64,000 nt of DNA from Tragulus kanchil (lineage: Eukaryota > Chordata > Mammalia > Artiodactyla > Tragulidae). Below, piece after piece: positions 36,728 through 49,629 of this stretch. Under the pieces are notes generated by a model, which did no database searches, was not told the origin of the DNA, and worked only from the letters and a program-made list of their open reading frames with translations. A program made the position numbers and the translations under genes. The stretch is taken from positions 156,565,501 through 156,629,500 of the forward strand of contig JAIOJX010000005.1 in NCBI GenBank assembly GCA_022376925.1, given 5' to 3'. The stretch's first letter is position 1. Every line of letters starts with the position of its first letter.

Positions 36728-37475
36728 TCCTTTTTGTGTTAGTTCTAGAAGGTCTTGTAGTTCTTCATCAATCAACTTTAGCTTCTTCGGCATCAGTGGT
36801 TGGGGCATAAACTTGAGTTACTGCGATGTTGAATAGTTTGCCTTGGAAATGAACTGTGATCATTCTGTCATTTGTTGACTATGAAGACTACTCCATTTCT
36901 TCTAAGGGATTCTTGTCCACAGTAGTAAATATAATGGTCATCTGAATTACATTCACCCATTTCCGTCCATTTTAGTTCACTGATTCCTAACATGTAAACT
37001 CTTGCCATCTCCTGCTTGACACATCTAATTCACCTTGATTTGTGAACCTAACAGTCTAAGTTCCTATGCAATACTATTCTTTACAGAATCTGACTTTAGT
37101 TTCACCACCAGATGTGCCCACTCTGAGGGTTGTTTCCACTTTGGCCCAGCTTCTTCATTCTTTCTGGAAGAACTCTGGAGTTCTTCCAGAAAGAATGAAG
37201 TGGCTCTTCCCCAGGAGCATATTGGACACCTACCAAACTGGGGAGCTCTTCTTCTGGTATCATATTTTTGCCTTTTCATGCTGTACATGGGGTTTTCGAG
37301 GCAAGAGTACTGGAATGGATTGCCGTTCCCTCTTCCTGTATACCTCATTTTATCAGAACTCTCCACTATGACGCATGTGCCTTGAACAGCCTTGTGCAGC
37401 ATGACTCATAGCTTCATTGAGTTACAGAAGCCCCTTCACCACATGAGCCTACGATCCGTGAAGGGGGAGTGTAGA
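36728..37475 (-). mobile_element. BovB LINE internal part, third copy
   Basis: Copy through tandem duplication 9, again with the palindrome (37153-37200). Slightly shorter T run at 37264 than in the 36141 copy. Confidence 0.87.
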
Positions 37476-37680
37476 TAGAGATGTATAATATTTTGCTGAT
37501 GAACACAGCTTCATTCCACCTTTTGGCCATTGTGAATAGGGCTATTATCAACATTGGCGTAGCTATTATATTTCTGTATAAACCATTTCGTTTACACCTC
37601 CAAACAATTGTGTGCTGTAGGTCTTAGTTATTATCCGCATGAGTTTTTATAACTCATGCCCTCCCCAGGCCTCCAAAGAT

Positions 37681-39882
37681 GATGTAGCTAGTGGTGAGAT
37701 AAGGATTTGAACCTCGAATTGCTTGACTCCAAAACCTATGCTTTTTTTTAACATCTTATTGTTTTTATTGTAAAATTAGTAGTGGGTGTGAACATAAGTA
37801 AGAAATGTCCTCCAGGGCCTATTTGTTCAGACTGGTAGATTATCTATGAGACCATCATGTGGAGATGACCAGTATCTTTTCCACTTGTGGTGACTTCATC
37901 TAATGGTGATCCTGACCCCACAGTAGTTCTTTTTATCTAGCTTTCCTCCCTTCCCCCATTCCAGGTTTACTACAGGCCCCCAGTGCCTGCTCAGTTTTTA
38001 ATTTCTGAATTTTATTTCAAGGGCAAAGAAAGATCATTTGAATTTTGCTCAATAAACCTTCCAGAAAAAAAGTTCTCCTCTCTGAAAGGAATGAATTGAA
38101 TTAATTTTCTAAAGTTCCTTTCAGCTCTGTGAGCATAGGCACTGTGAGCTGAATGTTAAAGATGGCAACTAATTCTAAGAAAAAAAAGAGAGAGAAACAC
38201 GATCAAAAACTGGAGTGGAGAAATACAGAGAACATTGACGAGAGAGAAGGATTTGTTAATTAATGTTGGAGAATGAAATCTTTGAGGAAAAAAATGCTTT
38301 TTTTAAAGTTGCCTAATGAACCCTTTTGAGAATGATGTCCTGATGTTAAATGCTTTCTAATGGTCAAGTTGGCTGAGAAAGCATATTGAAAGAAACCTAA
38401 GAGAACGCTCTGTGAACAAGGCACACACAATTAGTCTCTGACCAAATGAATCCCAGTAATGCAGCTTCCAGAGATTAAGGCCTGCATAGTGTTCACATCA
38501 TCTTTCTGAAAACAGTCTGCATTCTTGAACTCCTTGCTCAAATATTACATACTAATTTTATTTAACAGATCTTTTTACTTTACAGGATGGTTATATAGCA
38601 TTGATATGAAAACATAATGGACAATATTCAACTTGCTTTATTTCAAAATATACCTGCTTGTTTCAAATGCTAGCATTGTCTTTTAATTCCCATTATATCT
38701 GTCCATTCATGTGGAATTATATTTATATTTGTTAGTTTAATCAAAATTTCCACCAATTATAATCACTCAAGACAAACATTCGATGTAGCTAGTGGTGAGA
38801 TAAGGATTTGAACCTCGAATTGCTTGACTCCAAAACCTATGCTTTTTTTTAACATCTTATTGTTTTTATTGTAAAATTAGTAGTGGGTGTGAACATAAGT
38901 AAGAAATGTCCTCCAGGGCCTATTTGTTCAGACTGGTAGATTATCTATGAGACCATCATGTGGAGATGACCAGTATCTTTTCCACTTGTGGTGACTTCAT
39001 CTAATGGTGATCCTGACCCCACAGTAGTTCTTTTTATCTAGCTTTCCTCCCTTCCCCCATTCCAGGTTTACTACAGGCCCCCAGTGCCTGCTCAGTTTTT
39101 AATTTCTGAATTTTATTTCAAGGGCAAAGAAAGATCATTTGAATTTTGCTCAATAAACCTTCCAGAAAAAAAGTTCTCCTCTCTGAAAGGAATGAATTGA
39201 ATTAATTTTCTAAAGTTCCTTTCAGCTCTGTGAGCATAGGCACTGTGAGCTGAATGTTAAAGATGGCAACTAATTCTAAGAAAAAAAAGAGAGAGAAACA
39301 CGATCAAAAACTGGAGTGGAGAAATACAGAGAACATTGACGAGAGAGAAGGATTTGTTAATTAATGTTGGAGAATGAAATCTTTGAGGAAAAAAATGCTT
39401 TTTTTAAAGTTGCCTAATGAACCCTTTTGAGAATGATGTCCTGATGTTAAATGCTTTCTAATGGTCAAGTTGGCTGAGAAAGCATATTGAAAGAAACCTA
39501 AGAGAACGCTCTGTGAACAAGGCACACACAATTAGTCTCTGACCAAATGAATCCCAGTAATGCAGCTTCCAGAGATTAAGGCCTGCATAGTGTTCACATC
39601 ATCTTTCTGAAAACAGTCTGCATTCTTGAACTCCTTGCTCAAATATTACATACTAATTTTATTTAACAGATCTTTTTACTTTACAGGATGGTTATATAGC
39701 ATTGATATGAAAACATAATGGACAATATTCAACTTGCTTTATTTCAAAATATACCTGCTTGTTTCAAATGCTAGCATTGTCTTTTAATTCCCATTATATC
39801 TGTCCATTCATGTGGAATTATATTTATATTTGTTAGTTTAATCAAAATTTCCACCAATTATAATCACTCAAGACAAACATTC
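37681..39882. repeat. Tandem duplication 10 (unit 1101 bp), overlapping duplication 9
   Basis: Copy A is 37681-38781 and copy B is 38782-39882, directly abutting and apparently identical. Most of the unit is non-repetitive intron, so a repeat-driven misjoin does not explain it. Confidence 0.97.
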
Positions 39883-42330
39883 TTCTCCTAATCTTTTCTT
39901 CATTCTATGCAATCTTTGCAAGTTTTACTTGTTATTAAAACTATTACTCTCTGTACCTTTCTTCACTTCAAAATTCTCGTACCATCAGCCTCATGTAGGT
40001 GGTCTTGGTGGCTATGTGGCATTTGATTCTCTGTGTAGCTAGTTTACTTAACAGATATTTATAAGTAGCAATAATGTGCTGAGGTCTGCACTAGTCTCTG
40101 GAACACAGTGCAGGAAAAGGTCCTCACCCCGAAGGCCTCATGGTCCATTGGAGGGGGTCGGACATTGAGTAAGCCCATGTCAAGTACATGGCTCTAATCC
40201 TGATGGGAGCCTGCAGAGCAAGGCCAAGGGGTGAGAAGAGCTTGTCCTGGGGAACTGAACTTAGACTGAGGAGGGGAAAGTTAATGAAAGTTCTCTTGGG
40301 GCTGGTGTTAAGCAGAGATCTGAGGAATGAGTAGGAATGAGCCAGGCCAGGAGTGGAGGGATGGGATGGTCAGGGCCTGTCAGACAGTGGGAACTGGGAG
40401 CCAATCAGCCCTTAGCTCCAGCTGGCGGATTGATTCACCCAGGGTTGCAGTGACATTCATATGTTGACATTTGCCTCCCTGCATGTAACTCATCTGTTTC
40501 ATAGACATTGACTGTATACCTGCCATGGTTAGCTCTTTAGGGGAGATCTAAGTGTCTTCATGGAGGTTGTAGCATAAAATAACAGAGAGAGGAGGAGCAG
40601 AAGCAGGCCAGCATGAGAGGAAAGACAAACATGGAAGATGAACATATGGAAGAATGTAGAGTGTGCACGTCAGTTTGTGGGGCTGAGTAAGCCTAGGAGA
40701 GTTTTGCTGCTAGAGAGAAAGTAAGTAAACAGCTGACAAATATTGGAATTTTGCACAGACAGATATAAGTGAGAGGGAACCAAAGAGTACCTGGGAGTGA
40801 GAATAATAAAAAGAATGGGCAGATACTGTTGATGAAATAACAGAATTCAAGGACTTTTATAAAGAAATTTTCCTTATGAAGTACTTTATTATGAGGCTAT
40901 GAGGAAGTATAACGCAATTTAATCAGCCTCCTTCATTCATTCAACAAATTGTGACTGAGTGTCCACTGGGTGCTGCAAGTTACGTTAAGCAATGGGAATT
41001 GGCGTATGATTGAGACGTAGTCTGTGCTAGGGTGTCATCCAGGGAAAGAGCCAAGCGCACAAGTCCTTACGATGCAGTAAGGAGACTACTGTAATAGAAA
41101 GTCATGTAGATGTTGGTGATTAATTACATCTTTTCTGTCTCAGTTTAAATACATAAGATGGAGATAGACTAGGAAAAGACAGTTTGGTAACCTTTCTTAC
41201 ATACATTAGCCCACACTGGCTACAGCAATTTGGTGTGAATTGTAACTGCCCTCTAGCCATAGCTATGAGACCTTACACCTGCTCTAAGGGCACAGTGGTT
41301 CTGAGTTGAAACCCATTGTGCTCACAGGGAGTGAGAAGAGCTTGTCCTGGGGAACTGAACTTAGACTGAGGAGGGGAAAGTTAATGAAAGTTCTCTTGGG
41401 GCTGGTGTTAAGCAGAGATCTGAGGAATGAGTAGGAATGAGCCAGGCCAGGAGTGGAGGGATGGGATGGTCAGGGCCTGTCAGACAGTGGGAACTGGGAG
41501 CCAATCAGCCCTTAGCTCCAGCTGGCGGATTGATTCACCCAGGGTTGCAGTGACATTCATATGTTGACATTTGCCTCCCTGCATGTAACTCATCTGTTTC
41601 ATAGACATTGACTGTATACCTGCCATGGTTAGCTCTTTAGGGGAGATCTAAGTGTCTTCATGGAGGTTGTAGCATAAAATAACAGAGAGAGGAGGAGCAG
41701 AAGCAGGCCAGCATGAGAGGAAAGACAAACATGGAAGATGAACATATGGAAGAATGTAGAGTGTGCACGTCAGTTTGTGGGGCTGAGTAAGCCTAGGAGA
41801 GTTTTGCTGCTAGAGAGAAAGTAAGTAAACAGCTGACAAATATTGGAATTTTGCACAGACAGATATAAGTGAGAGGGAACCAAAGAGTACCTGGGAGTGA
41901 GAATAATAAAAAGAATGGGCAGATACTGTTGATGAAATAACAGAATTCAAGGACTTTTATAAAGAAATTTTCCTTATGAAGTACTTTATTATGAGGCTAT
42001 GAGGAAGTATAACGCAATTTAATCAGCCTCCTTCATTCATTCAACAAATTGTGACTGAGTGTCCACTGGGTGCTGCAAGTTACGTTAAGCAATGGGAATT
42101 GGCGTATGATTGAGACGTAGTCTGTGCTAGGGTGTCATCCAGGGAAAGAGCCAAGCGCACAAGTCCTTACGATGCAGTAAGGAGACTACTGTAATAGAAA
42201 GTCATGTAGATGTTGGTGATTAATTACATCTTTTCTGTCTCAGTTTAAATACATAAGATGGAGATAGACTAGGAAAAGACAGTTTGGTAACCTTTCTTAC
42301 ATACATTAGCCCACACTGGCTACAGCAATT
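37890..42330. other. KIF6: Intron, mainly duplication blocks of unique DNA
   Basis: Outside the duplications I recognise only possible old LINE-like phrases (near 40045-40150 and 40930-41060: cattcattcaacaaattgtg, ctctggaacacagtgcagg). No coding frame. Confidence 0.5.
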
Positions 42331-42410
42331 TGGTGTGAATTGTAACTGCCCTCTAGCCATAGCTATGAGACCTTACACCTGCTCTAAGGGCACAGTGGTT
42401 CTGAGTTGAA
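40231..42410. repeat. Tandem duplication 11 (unit 1100 bp)
   Basis: Copy A is 40231-41310 and copy B is 41331-42410. The 20 nt at 41311-41330 are a degraded form of 42411-42431 (acccattgtgctcac versus the cleaner ccctattgtgctcac). Confidence 0.96.
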
Positions 42411-42959
42411 TGAACCCTATTGTGCTCACAAGTAAATAAATTTCTGAGTGCCAGAGTATTGTTGGTTTTGGAGTTTTCCTTGTGTATGTAGTACATTTTC
42501 CAAAAAGTCTCCTCAAAAACATTTTAAGCCACAATAACAGGGTGCATCTTGGCCCTAGAAATTGAGCCCTTGGAGGAAAAGGAAGAGCCAAGCATACTTG
42601 TTCCAACCAGAAGCCTCAGTGAATGCTCCTCGGGTGACCCTGGGTGTCCATCAGGCCAATGGTCAAGTGAGAAACCACTGGGAAGAGAGTGTTTGCTCTG
42701 GGCATCCATGGAAGTCAGAATCTACCCTACATGAGTGGGGCTTCCTCAGGATGTCACTTTCCACCTGGCTTCCACTGAATTTGCTGTGTTCAGGAGAGAA
42801 AATTGGCAGTTCCATGCTGGTTGAAACTCTCCAGATTGCTGTCAGTTCTCAGGGGATAATCTTCCATTGACATCTGAGCTCTTTATTTTTTTTAAAGTTT
42901 CCATATTTTTATAAGATTTTTTAAAATGTGGATCATTTTAAAATTATTGAATACAATAT

Positions 42960-43076
42960 TGTTTCTCTTTTATTTATTTTGGCCATGAGGCATGTGGGAT
43001 CTTAGCTCCCCAACCAGGGATCAAACCCACACCCCTTGCACTGGAAGGTGATGTCTTAACTACTGGACCGCCAGGC
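42960..43076 (-). mobile_element. CHR-1-like SINE fragment, minus strand
   Basis: Reverse sequence contains ggccatgaggcatgtgggat, gatcaaacccacacccc and actggaccgccaggc, the usual CHR-1 head and B-box area in reverse. Duplicate at 44013-44129. Confidence 0.8.
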
Positions 43077-44012
43077 TAGTATCTATCTGAGCTTGTTAAT
43101 AGAAATTCTGTCTAGGTCATGAAATAGTAAACCAAAATTACTGATTCCAGGCGTAGTTTCTGGCTACTTGGAAATACTATTAAGTATAATGTGAGGTTCC
43201 ACTCTGTTGCTTAAAGAGTGTCTTCAGGAGCCTGTTATTGTATTTATACATGAAATCCAAAAATGGAAATAAACACTAAAAAATCTAGCTTGTATGAACA
43301 CCTGTTGACCCTGTGCCAGGAGATCATTTGGTTTCTGTTCAGCTTAGAGGGCCCAAAGCAGGTCCATCAGGACACTAAAAATTCTGGTGTGAATTGTAAC
43401 TGCCCTCTAGCCATAGCTATGAGACCTTACACCTGCTCTAAGGGCACAGTGGTTCTGAGTTGAATGAACCCTATTGTGCTCACAAGTAAATAAATTTCTG
43501 AGTGCCAGAGTATTGTTGGTTTTGGAGTTTTCCTTGTGTATGTAGTACATTTTCCAAAAAGTCTCCTCAAAAACATTTTAAGCCACAATAACAGGGTGCA
43601 TCTTGGCCCTAGAAATTGAGCCCTTGGAGGAAAAGGAAGAGCCAAGCATACTTGTTCCAACCAGAAGCCTCAGTGAATGCTCCTCGGGTGACCCTGGGTG
43701 TCCATCAGGCCAATGGTCAAGTGAGAAACCACTGGGAAGAGAGTGTTTGCTCTGGGCATCCATGGAAGTCAGAATCTACCCTACATGAGTGGGGCTTCCT
43801 CAGGATGTCACTTTCCACCTGGCTTCCACTGAATTTGCTGTGTTCAGGAGAGAAAATTGGCAGTTCCATGCTGGTTGAAACTCTCCAGATTGCTGTCAGT
43901 TCTCAGGGGATAATCTTCCATTGACATCTGAGCTCTTTATTTTTTTTAAAGTTTCCATATTTTTATAAGATTTTTAAAATGTGGATCATTTTAAAATTAT
44001 TGAATACAATAT

Positions 44013-44129
44013 TGTTTCTCTTTTATTTATTTTGGCCATGAGGCATGTGGGATCTTAGCTCCCCAACCAGGGATCAAACCCACACCCCTTGCACTGGAAG
44101 GTGATGTCTTAACTACTGGACCGCCAGGC
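44013..44129 (-). mobile_element. Duplicate of CHR-1-like SINE fragment
   Basis: Copy of 42960-43076 in tandem duplication 12. Confidence 0.8.
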
Positions 44130-44667
44130 TAGTATCTATCTGAGCTTGTTAATAGAAATTCTGTCTAGGTCATGAAATAGTAAACCAAAATTACTGATTC
44201 CAGGCGTAGTTTCTGGCTACTTGGAAATACTATTAAGTATAATGTGAGGTTCCACTCTGTTGCTTAAAGAGTGTCTTCAGGAGCCTGTTATTGTATTTAT
44301 ACATGAAATCCAAAAATGGAAATAAACACTAAAAAATCTAGCTTGTATGAACACCTGTTGACCCTGTGCCAGGAGATCATTTGGTTTCTGTTCAGCTTAG
44401 AGGACCCAAAGCAGGTCCATCAGGACTAATGTACTTCTGCCTCTCTCTCAAGTACTGGCCATGTCTGGTCATTCTGAAGATCTGTGTCTATCCAAGGGAG
44501 TTTGGGCCATTATGGCATTCCTAAAGTCATCTAGAGTTTGGAGGGTGCTTGCTCAGGGCCCTCTTCTAAAGGAATGGCCTAGGACTGGGTTTAGAAGTGC
44601 CCCAGCACTTCTCCAAAGGTATCGTAAACACCATGGCCTGAAAGTCCCTCTATAATGCCGAGTGCTT

Positions 44668-44892
44668 GCTTCCCTGGTGGCTCAGCGATAAAGAATCCGC
44701 CTGCCAGTGCAGGAAATGTTAAGAGACACAGGTTTGGCCCCTGGGTGAGGAAGATCCCCTTGAAGAAGGAAATGGAACCCCACTCCAGTATTCTTGCCTG
44801 GAGAATTCCATGGACAAAGGAGCCCAGAGGACTTCAGTCCATGGGTTCATAAAAGTTGGACACGAGAGTCAGACACGACTTAGCGACTAAAC
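44668..44892 (+). mobile_element. Bov-tA SINE
   Basis: gcttccctggtggctcagcg head, ctccagtattcttgcctgg, then agtcagacacgacttagcga tail. Confidence 0.92.
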
Positions 44893-44934
44893 CCACCACC
44901 ATCCCAGAAACTCTGTTGACCTTTAAATCATTTC

Positions 44935-45075
44935 TGTTAGAGAAGCAGGTATTCTAATCCCACTTTTAAAGATGGGGAGACTGAAGCTACTACATTTAAG
45001 AGATTGACCTGAGATCATGTAAGTGGGGTAGCTGGATTCTGACTCTGAGTCCTGGATTCTTTCTTTTGTCATGCA
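44935..45075 (+). mobile_element. MIR SINE fragment
   Basis: cccacttttaaagatgggga, gatcatgtaagtggggtagc and attctgactctgagtcc follow the MIR pattern. Confidence 0.78.
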
Positions 45076-45599
45076 CTGACTTCATTGCTCCCACTCTTAG
45101 AGACCATGTCTTCCAATCCATAATCCCATTTTGAATTTTAATTCTTCTCTTTAACAACTTTAGAACCCGTTCTTGAAAGAACATTGGGATTGCCTCTATA
45201 GCATTTACTCCAGGGGTAGCCACTAGAAGCTCCTCCCAGCTCCAGGAGTAGACCCACTCAGTCAAAGCCAAGCCAGTCTTTCTCAGGCTGTACTGATTGA
45301 TCCAGAGATGACCCATGACCCAAGCTGGTCCCTAGTGAGTCTCAGGACTCATGTTAAAGGATTAAAGAACTTTCTCATGTTAGTTACGAATAGGGAAGCA
45401 TGTAATATTAGGGCATTTGGTAGCCATCCTATGGCCATGAGGAGAGGCAAACTTCTACCACATGGTAGATAGAGCAGAGATTTGGGCAGAAATTAAGTCC
45501 TTCACTCAAAGGTCTCTGACCTTTTAGGTCATTTCTAATCTAAAACATTTCCTATTATAATTACATTGGTCAATAAGTTTCCCCATGATTTCTTTTTTT

Positions 45600-45930
45600 A
45601 ACTATTTGATTTCACATATATATGTAATCTAAAAATACAAAGCAAATGAAAAAACATAACAAAACAGACTCATAGATACCAAGAACAACAGGTGGTTGCC
45701 AGAGGGGAAGGGAGTAGGGGAATGAGTGAAGTGGGTGAGAGAAATTAAGACGTACAGAGATCCAGTTACAAAATAAGTGAGTCCTGGGGATGAAATGTAC
45801 AGCATGGGGAATATACCAATAGTCAATGATATGGTAATAACTTTGTGTGATGACAGATGGTAATTTCACTTATTGTGGTGGTCATTTTGTAGTGTTGAAG
45901 GTCAATTTCACTTCAGTTTTTTTTTTTTTT
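45600..45930 (+). mobile_element. L1 3' end, sense, followed by poly-T
   Basis: aaaacagactcatagatacc, ggtggttgccagaggggaag, gaaatgtacagcatgggg and ataactttgtgtgatgacag are the 3'UTR of a mammalian L1. Minus-strand open frames here (85 and 65 codons) are not genes. Copied at 46671-47001. Confidence 0.88.
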
Positions 45931-46670
45931 TTTTTAAGGAAAAAGGAAGCTCACCTACATGGAGAGACAAATAGCCATGTAGAGACATTACCAGTTAGGT
46001 GTCATAGTGGGCCATCAGGGAAAGCAAGTGAGGGCAATGTGCTGGTTCCCTAAGATTAAAGCCTGTTTGGGTTACATTTTTTCTTACTACAACCAAAAGC
46101 AAGTTAACTAACACACCCTTTAATTTAATAGCAAAAGGAAGTTTAATAAGCATAGTCTCCTTTATGTCATCTAAGTCGCCAATAAAAATATTGAATAGAA
46201 AAACATCAATATTGTTTCCCAGAGCAGGAAAAATACAGTGAGATTTGCTTCATGAAAGAACTTTAAAGTACTTAGAAAATTGTTAGACAGTTAATTGATG
46301 ATTAATAAGCAATGATGCCACCCTCTCTGCATTCCTGTTTGGTCTGGCATTTGGTGTTCAGGCCATCCTTGCCAGTTTCAGGCTCTTAGGAGCTGGAGCT
46401 CTGCTCAGCAGCTCCATGTTACCACTTTGCCTCTCAGACTGGAGTCCACCATAGTCCTCACTTTCTCATGTATTAAAATTAGGGCATTTGGTAGCCATCC
46501 TATGGCCATGAGGAGAGGCAAACTTCTACCACATGGTAGATAGAGCAGAGATTTGGGCAGAAATTAAGTCCTTCACTCAAAGGTCTCTGACCTTTTAGGT
46601 CATTTCTAATCTAAAACATTTCCTATTATAATTACATTGGTCAATAAGTTTCCCCATGATTTCTTTTTTT

Positions 46671-47001
46671 AACTATTTGATTTCACATATATATGTAATC
46701 TAAAAATACAAAGCAAATGAAAAAACATAACAAAACAGACTCATAGATACCAAGAACAACAGGTGGTTGCCAGAGGGGAAGGGAGTAGGGGAATGAGTGA
46801 AGTGGGTGAGAGAAATTAAGACGTACAGAGATCCAGTTACAAAATAAGTGAGTCCTGGGGATGAAATGTACAGCATGGGGAATATACCAATAGTCAATGA
46901 TATGGTAATAACTTTGTGTGATGACAGATGGTAATTTCACTTATTGTGGTGGTCATTTTGTAGTGTTGAAGGTCAATTTCACTTCAGTTTTTTTTTTTTT
47001 T
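46671..47001 (+). mobile_element. Duplicate of L1 3' end
   Basis: Copy in tandem duplication 13. Confidence 0.88.
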
Positions 47002-47536
47002 TTTTAAGGAAAAAGGAAGCTCACCTACATGGAGAGACAAATAGCCATGTAGAGACATTACCAGTTAGGTGTCATAGTGGGCCATCAGGGAAAGCAAGTG
47101 AGGGCAATGTGCTGGTTCCCTAAGATTAAAGCCTGTTTGGGTTACATTTTTTCTTACTACAACCAAAAGCAAGTTAACTAACACACCCTTTAATTTAATA
47201 GCAAAAGGAAGTTTAATAAGCATAGTCTCCTTTATGTCATCTAAGTCGCCAATAAAAATATTGAATAGAAAAACATCAATATTGTTTCCCAGAGCAGGAA
47301 AAATACAGTGAGATTTGCTTCATGAAAGAACTTTAAAGTACTTAGAAAATTGTTAGACAGTTAATTGATGATTAATAAGCAATGATGCCACCCTCTCTGC
47401 ATTCCTGTTTGGTCTGGCATTTGGTGTTCAGGCCATCCTTGCCAGTTTCAGGCTCTTAGGAGCTGGAGCTCTGCTCAGCAGCTCCATGTTACCACTTTGC
47501 CTCTCAGACTGGAGTCCACCATAGTCCTCACTTTCT

Positions 47537-48909
47537 TTCCAATTACACTAAAACTTAGTTTTCCCAAATCTACCACTAATGACCCTCACATTGCCTTCCT
47601 AGGTAAAACTAATTAAGCCACTCATTCATTCATAGTCAGTTAACAGAAAAGTATTGAGAATATATTACTCAGATTTCTTAACTGCAAACTGGGAATTTCA
47701 CTCTAGCTAATTTAAGCATCAGAGTTTATTAAACATAAAGAATCTCAAGAAAAATTAGAAAACTTGGCTAGGGTATGACCGAGGTAGGAGCAGAGCAACC
47801 AAGAGACACTTCCAACCATACCTCTGAACTGCTCTGTTCTGGAAAAAACCTGAATGAAATTTTTGGCCAACTTAATATTTTAAAACAGGGGATTGTATGA
47901 GATTAAACAGGGAGAGACTAGAGACAAGAAAGAGTTGAGGATCCAGGACTTGGATAAAAACCAGAAAAGGGGGAGAGCCTGAATAAAGTGTTTCCTGAAA
48001 TAGGCAGTGAATACCTGTGCGGATGCCTTACTCAAACCAGAGGTCTAGTAAGATGGCAGTCAGTGCTTTTGGCTCACCGGGGTCTCTGGCAAGCTTGGCA
48101 AGCGCCATCTTCATCTAGTACTGTCGTGAGCTTGCGGGATGGGTGTGATCCAGGTGAGAGAGAGAGAAAAATTAATGCAAAGAAAGGAGTTAATTTTAGG
48201 AGGAAAATAGGTGAGGAGACAGAGGGCTGGACTTGGACAAGGGCCGAGCAGGGACAGCAGGAAGGGTGGGGACTTAGGGTGGGACATACAAGCTGTTTAC
48301 AGCTAGAAGAAGGGTGTATAGCCATTAGCTCAAACCAAAGGCGGGGAGAGGAAGCTGGGTAGGTGTTTGAAAGGAGAGGACAGGTGTGAAATCCCATTTC
48401 TGAGAGTGGAAAGGTGGTTTTTGTGAAAATCTCCCAGGACTTCTGACTTATAGTAAAATCTGTGGTCATTAGTTTAAAGCCAGACCAGTGGTGTCATTAG
48501 AGGATTTTACTAGAAGCTGCCTGTAAGAACAGTGCTCCCATCTTTTTTTGTACCTGAAGGAGTCAAGGAAGTGCTGGTGATGAGACACACCTGGGAAGAG
48601 GGATGGCTAGAGGGTTGGCAGGTGTTGGCAATATTCTCAGGAGCCAGGATCTGGGGATGCCCCTGAAGTCACATGCCACATCTGTGAGTGATTTATTCCT
48701 GACGCTTTGCAGTGGTCGTCCTAGCACTGGATTCATCTTCCCCCAGAAACCCCTGAACCCCTGGTGGCTTCCCCTGGGGACAGCCCACAGCAGCGCTTCA
48801 TCCATCTCCCAAATATTCCACCACCTGCCTGTTAAGACCTAAGACACTCCTGAGGAGCAGGGTGTACAGGTTCTAGCTGAACCAAGGTGCACTTCCCCAT
48901 CACAGTGAA
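47537..48909. other. KIF6: Intron, nothing recognised, locally GC-richer
   Basis: The stretch 48000-48840 is less AT-rich and has overlapping open frames on both strands (124 and 131 codons), but no domain, splice or start context supports a gene. Confidence 0.5.
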
Positions 48910-49016
48910 AGGAAGCATGCATGCAGCACTTATTATGAGCTAGTTCTACTCAAAGTAACTTGCACATTTTTAACTCTTCTAATCATCCCAGCTACTCATA
49001 GGGTAGATGCTATCTT
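48910..49016 (+). mobile_element. MIR SINE fragment
   Basis: cagcacttattatgagctag then aactcttctaatcatcccag matches the 5' half of MIR. Confidence 0.7.
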
Positions 49017-49485
49017 TTCCATGTTTGGTGGCTACCAACATTTCTGAAGTAGAAATGCTGACGGACATGCCCTGGTATGGCTGGAATGGACCTGAACAAT
49101 CTGATGCCAGAATCTGGGGTCTTTTGCCTCTTGATTTCTTGTCTGTCTCTCTTATCTTGAGGCAGAGGCATTCAGACCAATTTGGGGTCGGGTTTTTTCA
49201 AATCTGACATGATTTACCCTTGAGTTTTTATATAAATTTCCCAGTAACTGAAAACAGAATAATTACCCAATCTATGCAAGTTATATCATCCGTCCAAAAA
49301 TTCCAGGGTTCAATTCATCTTGGTCTGTTTTTACTACATTTGCTTCATTTCATCTTCATCACAATTATACTGAACATTGTTAAGATTATTCTGAACCCTA
49401 TTTGGCAGTCACTGCATTTTGTGTCAGTTGTTTGTCAGCTGTGCATTTTCTGCTACGTTAACGCTGCCGTTTGTCTCCTCTACAG

Positions 49486-49629
49486 GTTATCATTGCCCTC
49501 TCAGAAAAGCACCGTTCGCACATTCCGTACCGGAACTCCATGATGACCAGCGTCCTGAGAGATAGCCTGGGAGGGAACTGCATGACCACCATGATCGCCA
49601 CACTCTCTTTAGAGAAAAGGAACATCGAT
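49486..49629 (+). CDS. KIF6: KIF6 internal exon, microtubule-binding alpha4-L12-alpha5
   Basis: This 144-nt exon (48 codons, phase 0 to 0) encodes VIIALSEKHRSH, HIPYRNSMMTSVL, RDSLGGNCMTTMIATLS and ends EKRNID. The HIPYRxSxxTxxLxDSLGGN pattern is the classical kinesin L12/alpha5 signature and is part of the tubulin contact surface; the following TTMIATLS is the beta8 strand. The acceptor is gtctcctctacag and the donor is gtaagt, both strong. It precedes the next exon by only 1004 nt, the shortest intron in the window. No stop, frameshift or missing consensus residue is visible. Confidence 0.96.

Larger units (their letters stand above)
35608..37890. repeat. Tandem duplication 9 (unit about 1120 bp), overlapping duplication 8
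   Basis: Copy A runs from 35608 to 36727 and copy B from 36728 to about 37890. Copy A's tail (36690-36727) is a shortened version of 37808-37880: it retains agactggtagattatctatg but drops flanking blocks. The unit is mainly antisense BovB plus a MIR. Confidence 0.96.
42331..44426. repeat. Tandem duplication 12 (unit about 1054 bp), overlapping duplication 11
   Basis: Copy A is 42331-43373 and copy B is 43385-44426, with 11 unmatched nt between. Visible differences are one T-run length at 42917/43971 and g/a at 43351/44404. Each copy contains an antisense CHR-1-like SINE. Confidence 0.96.
45407..47536. repeat. Tandem duplication 13 (unit about 1071 bp)
   Basis: Copy A is 45407-46466 and copy B is 46478-47536. 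The 11-nt joiner is catgtattaaa. Each copy contains an L1 3' end and its poly-T run. Confidence 0.96.

Noticed and set aside
35915..37402. Overlapping 100-116 codon frames on both strands
   Set aside because: Derived from antisense BovB and the palindrome; repeated through duplication 9.
33746..39882. Regular repeat chain as a novel tandem array or CRISPR-like system
   Set aside because: Units contain ordinary mammalian introns and LINEs, spacings and contents differ between blocks, there are no short direct repeats with spacers, and tip degradation points to assembly overlap.
48074..48469. 131-codon minus-strand frame and 124-codon plus-strand frame
   Set aside because: Overlapping in opposite strands, no recognisable domain and no exon borders; chance frames in a GC-richer stretch.
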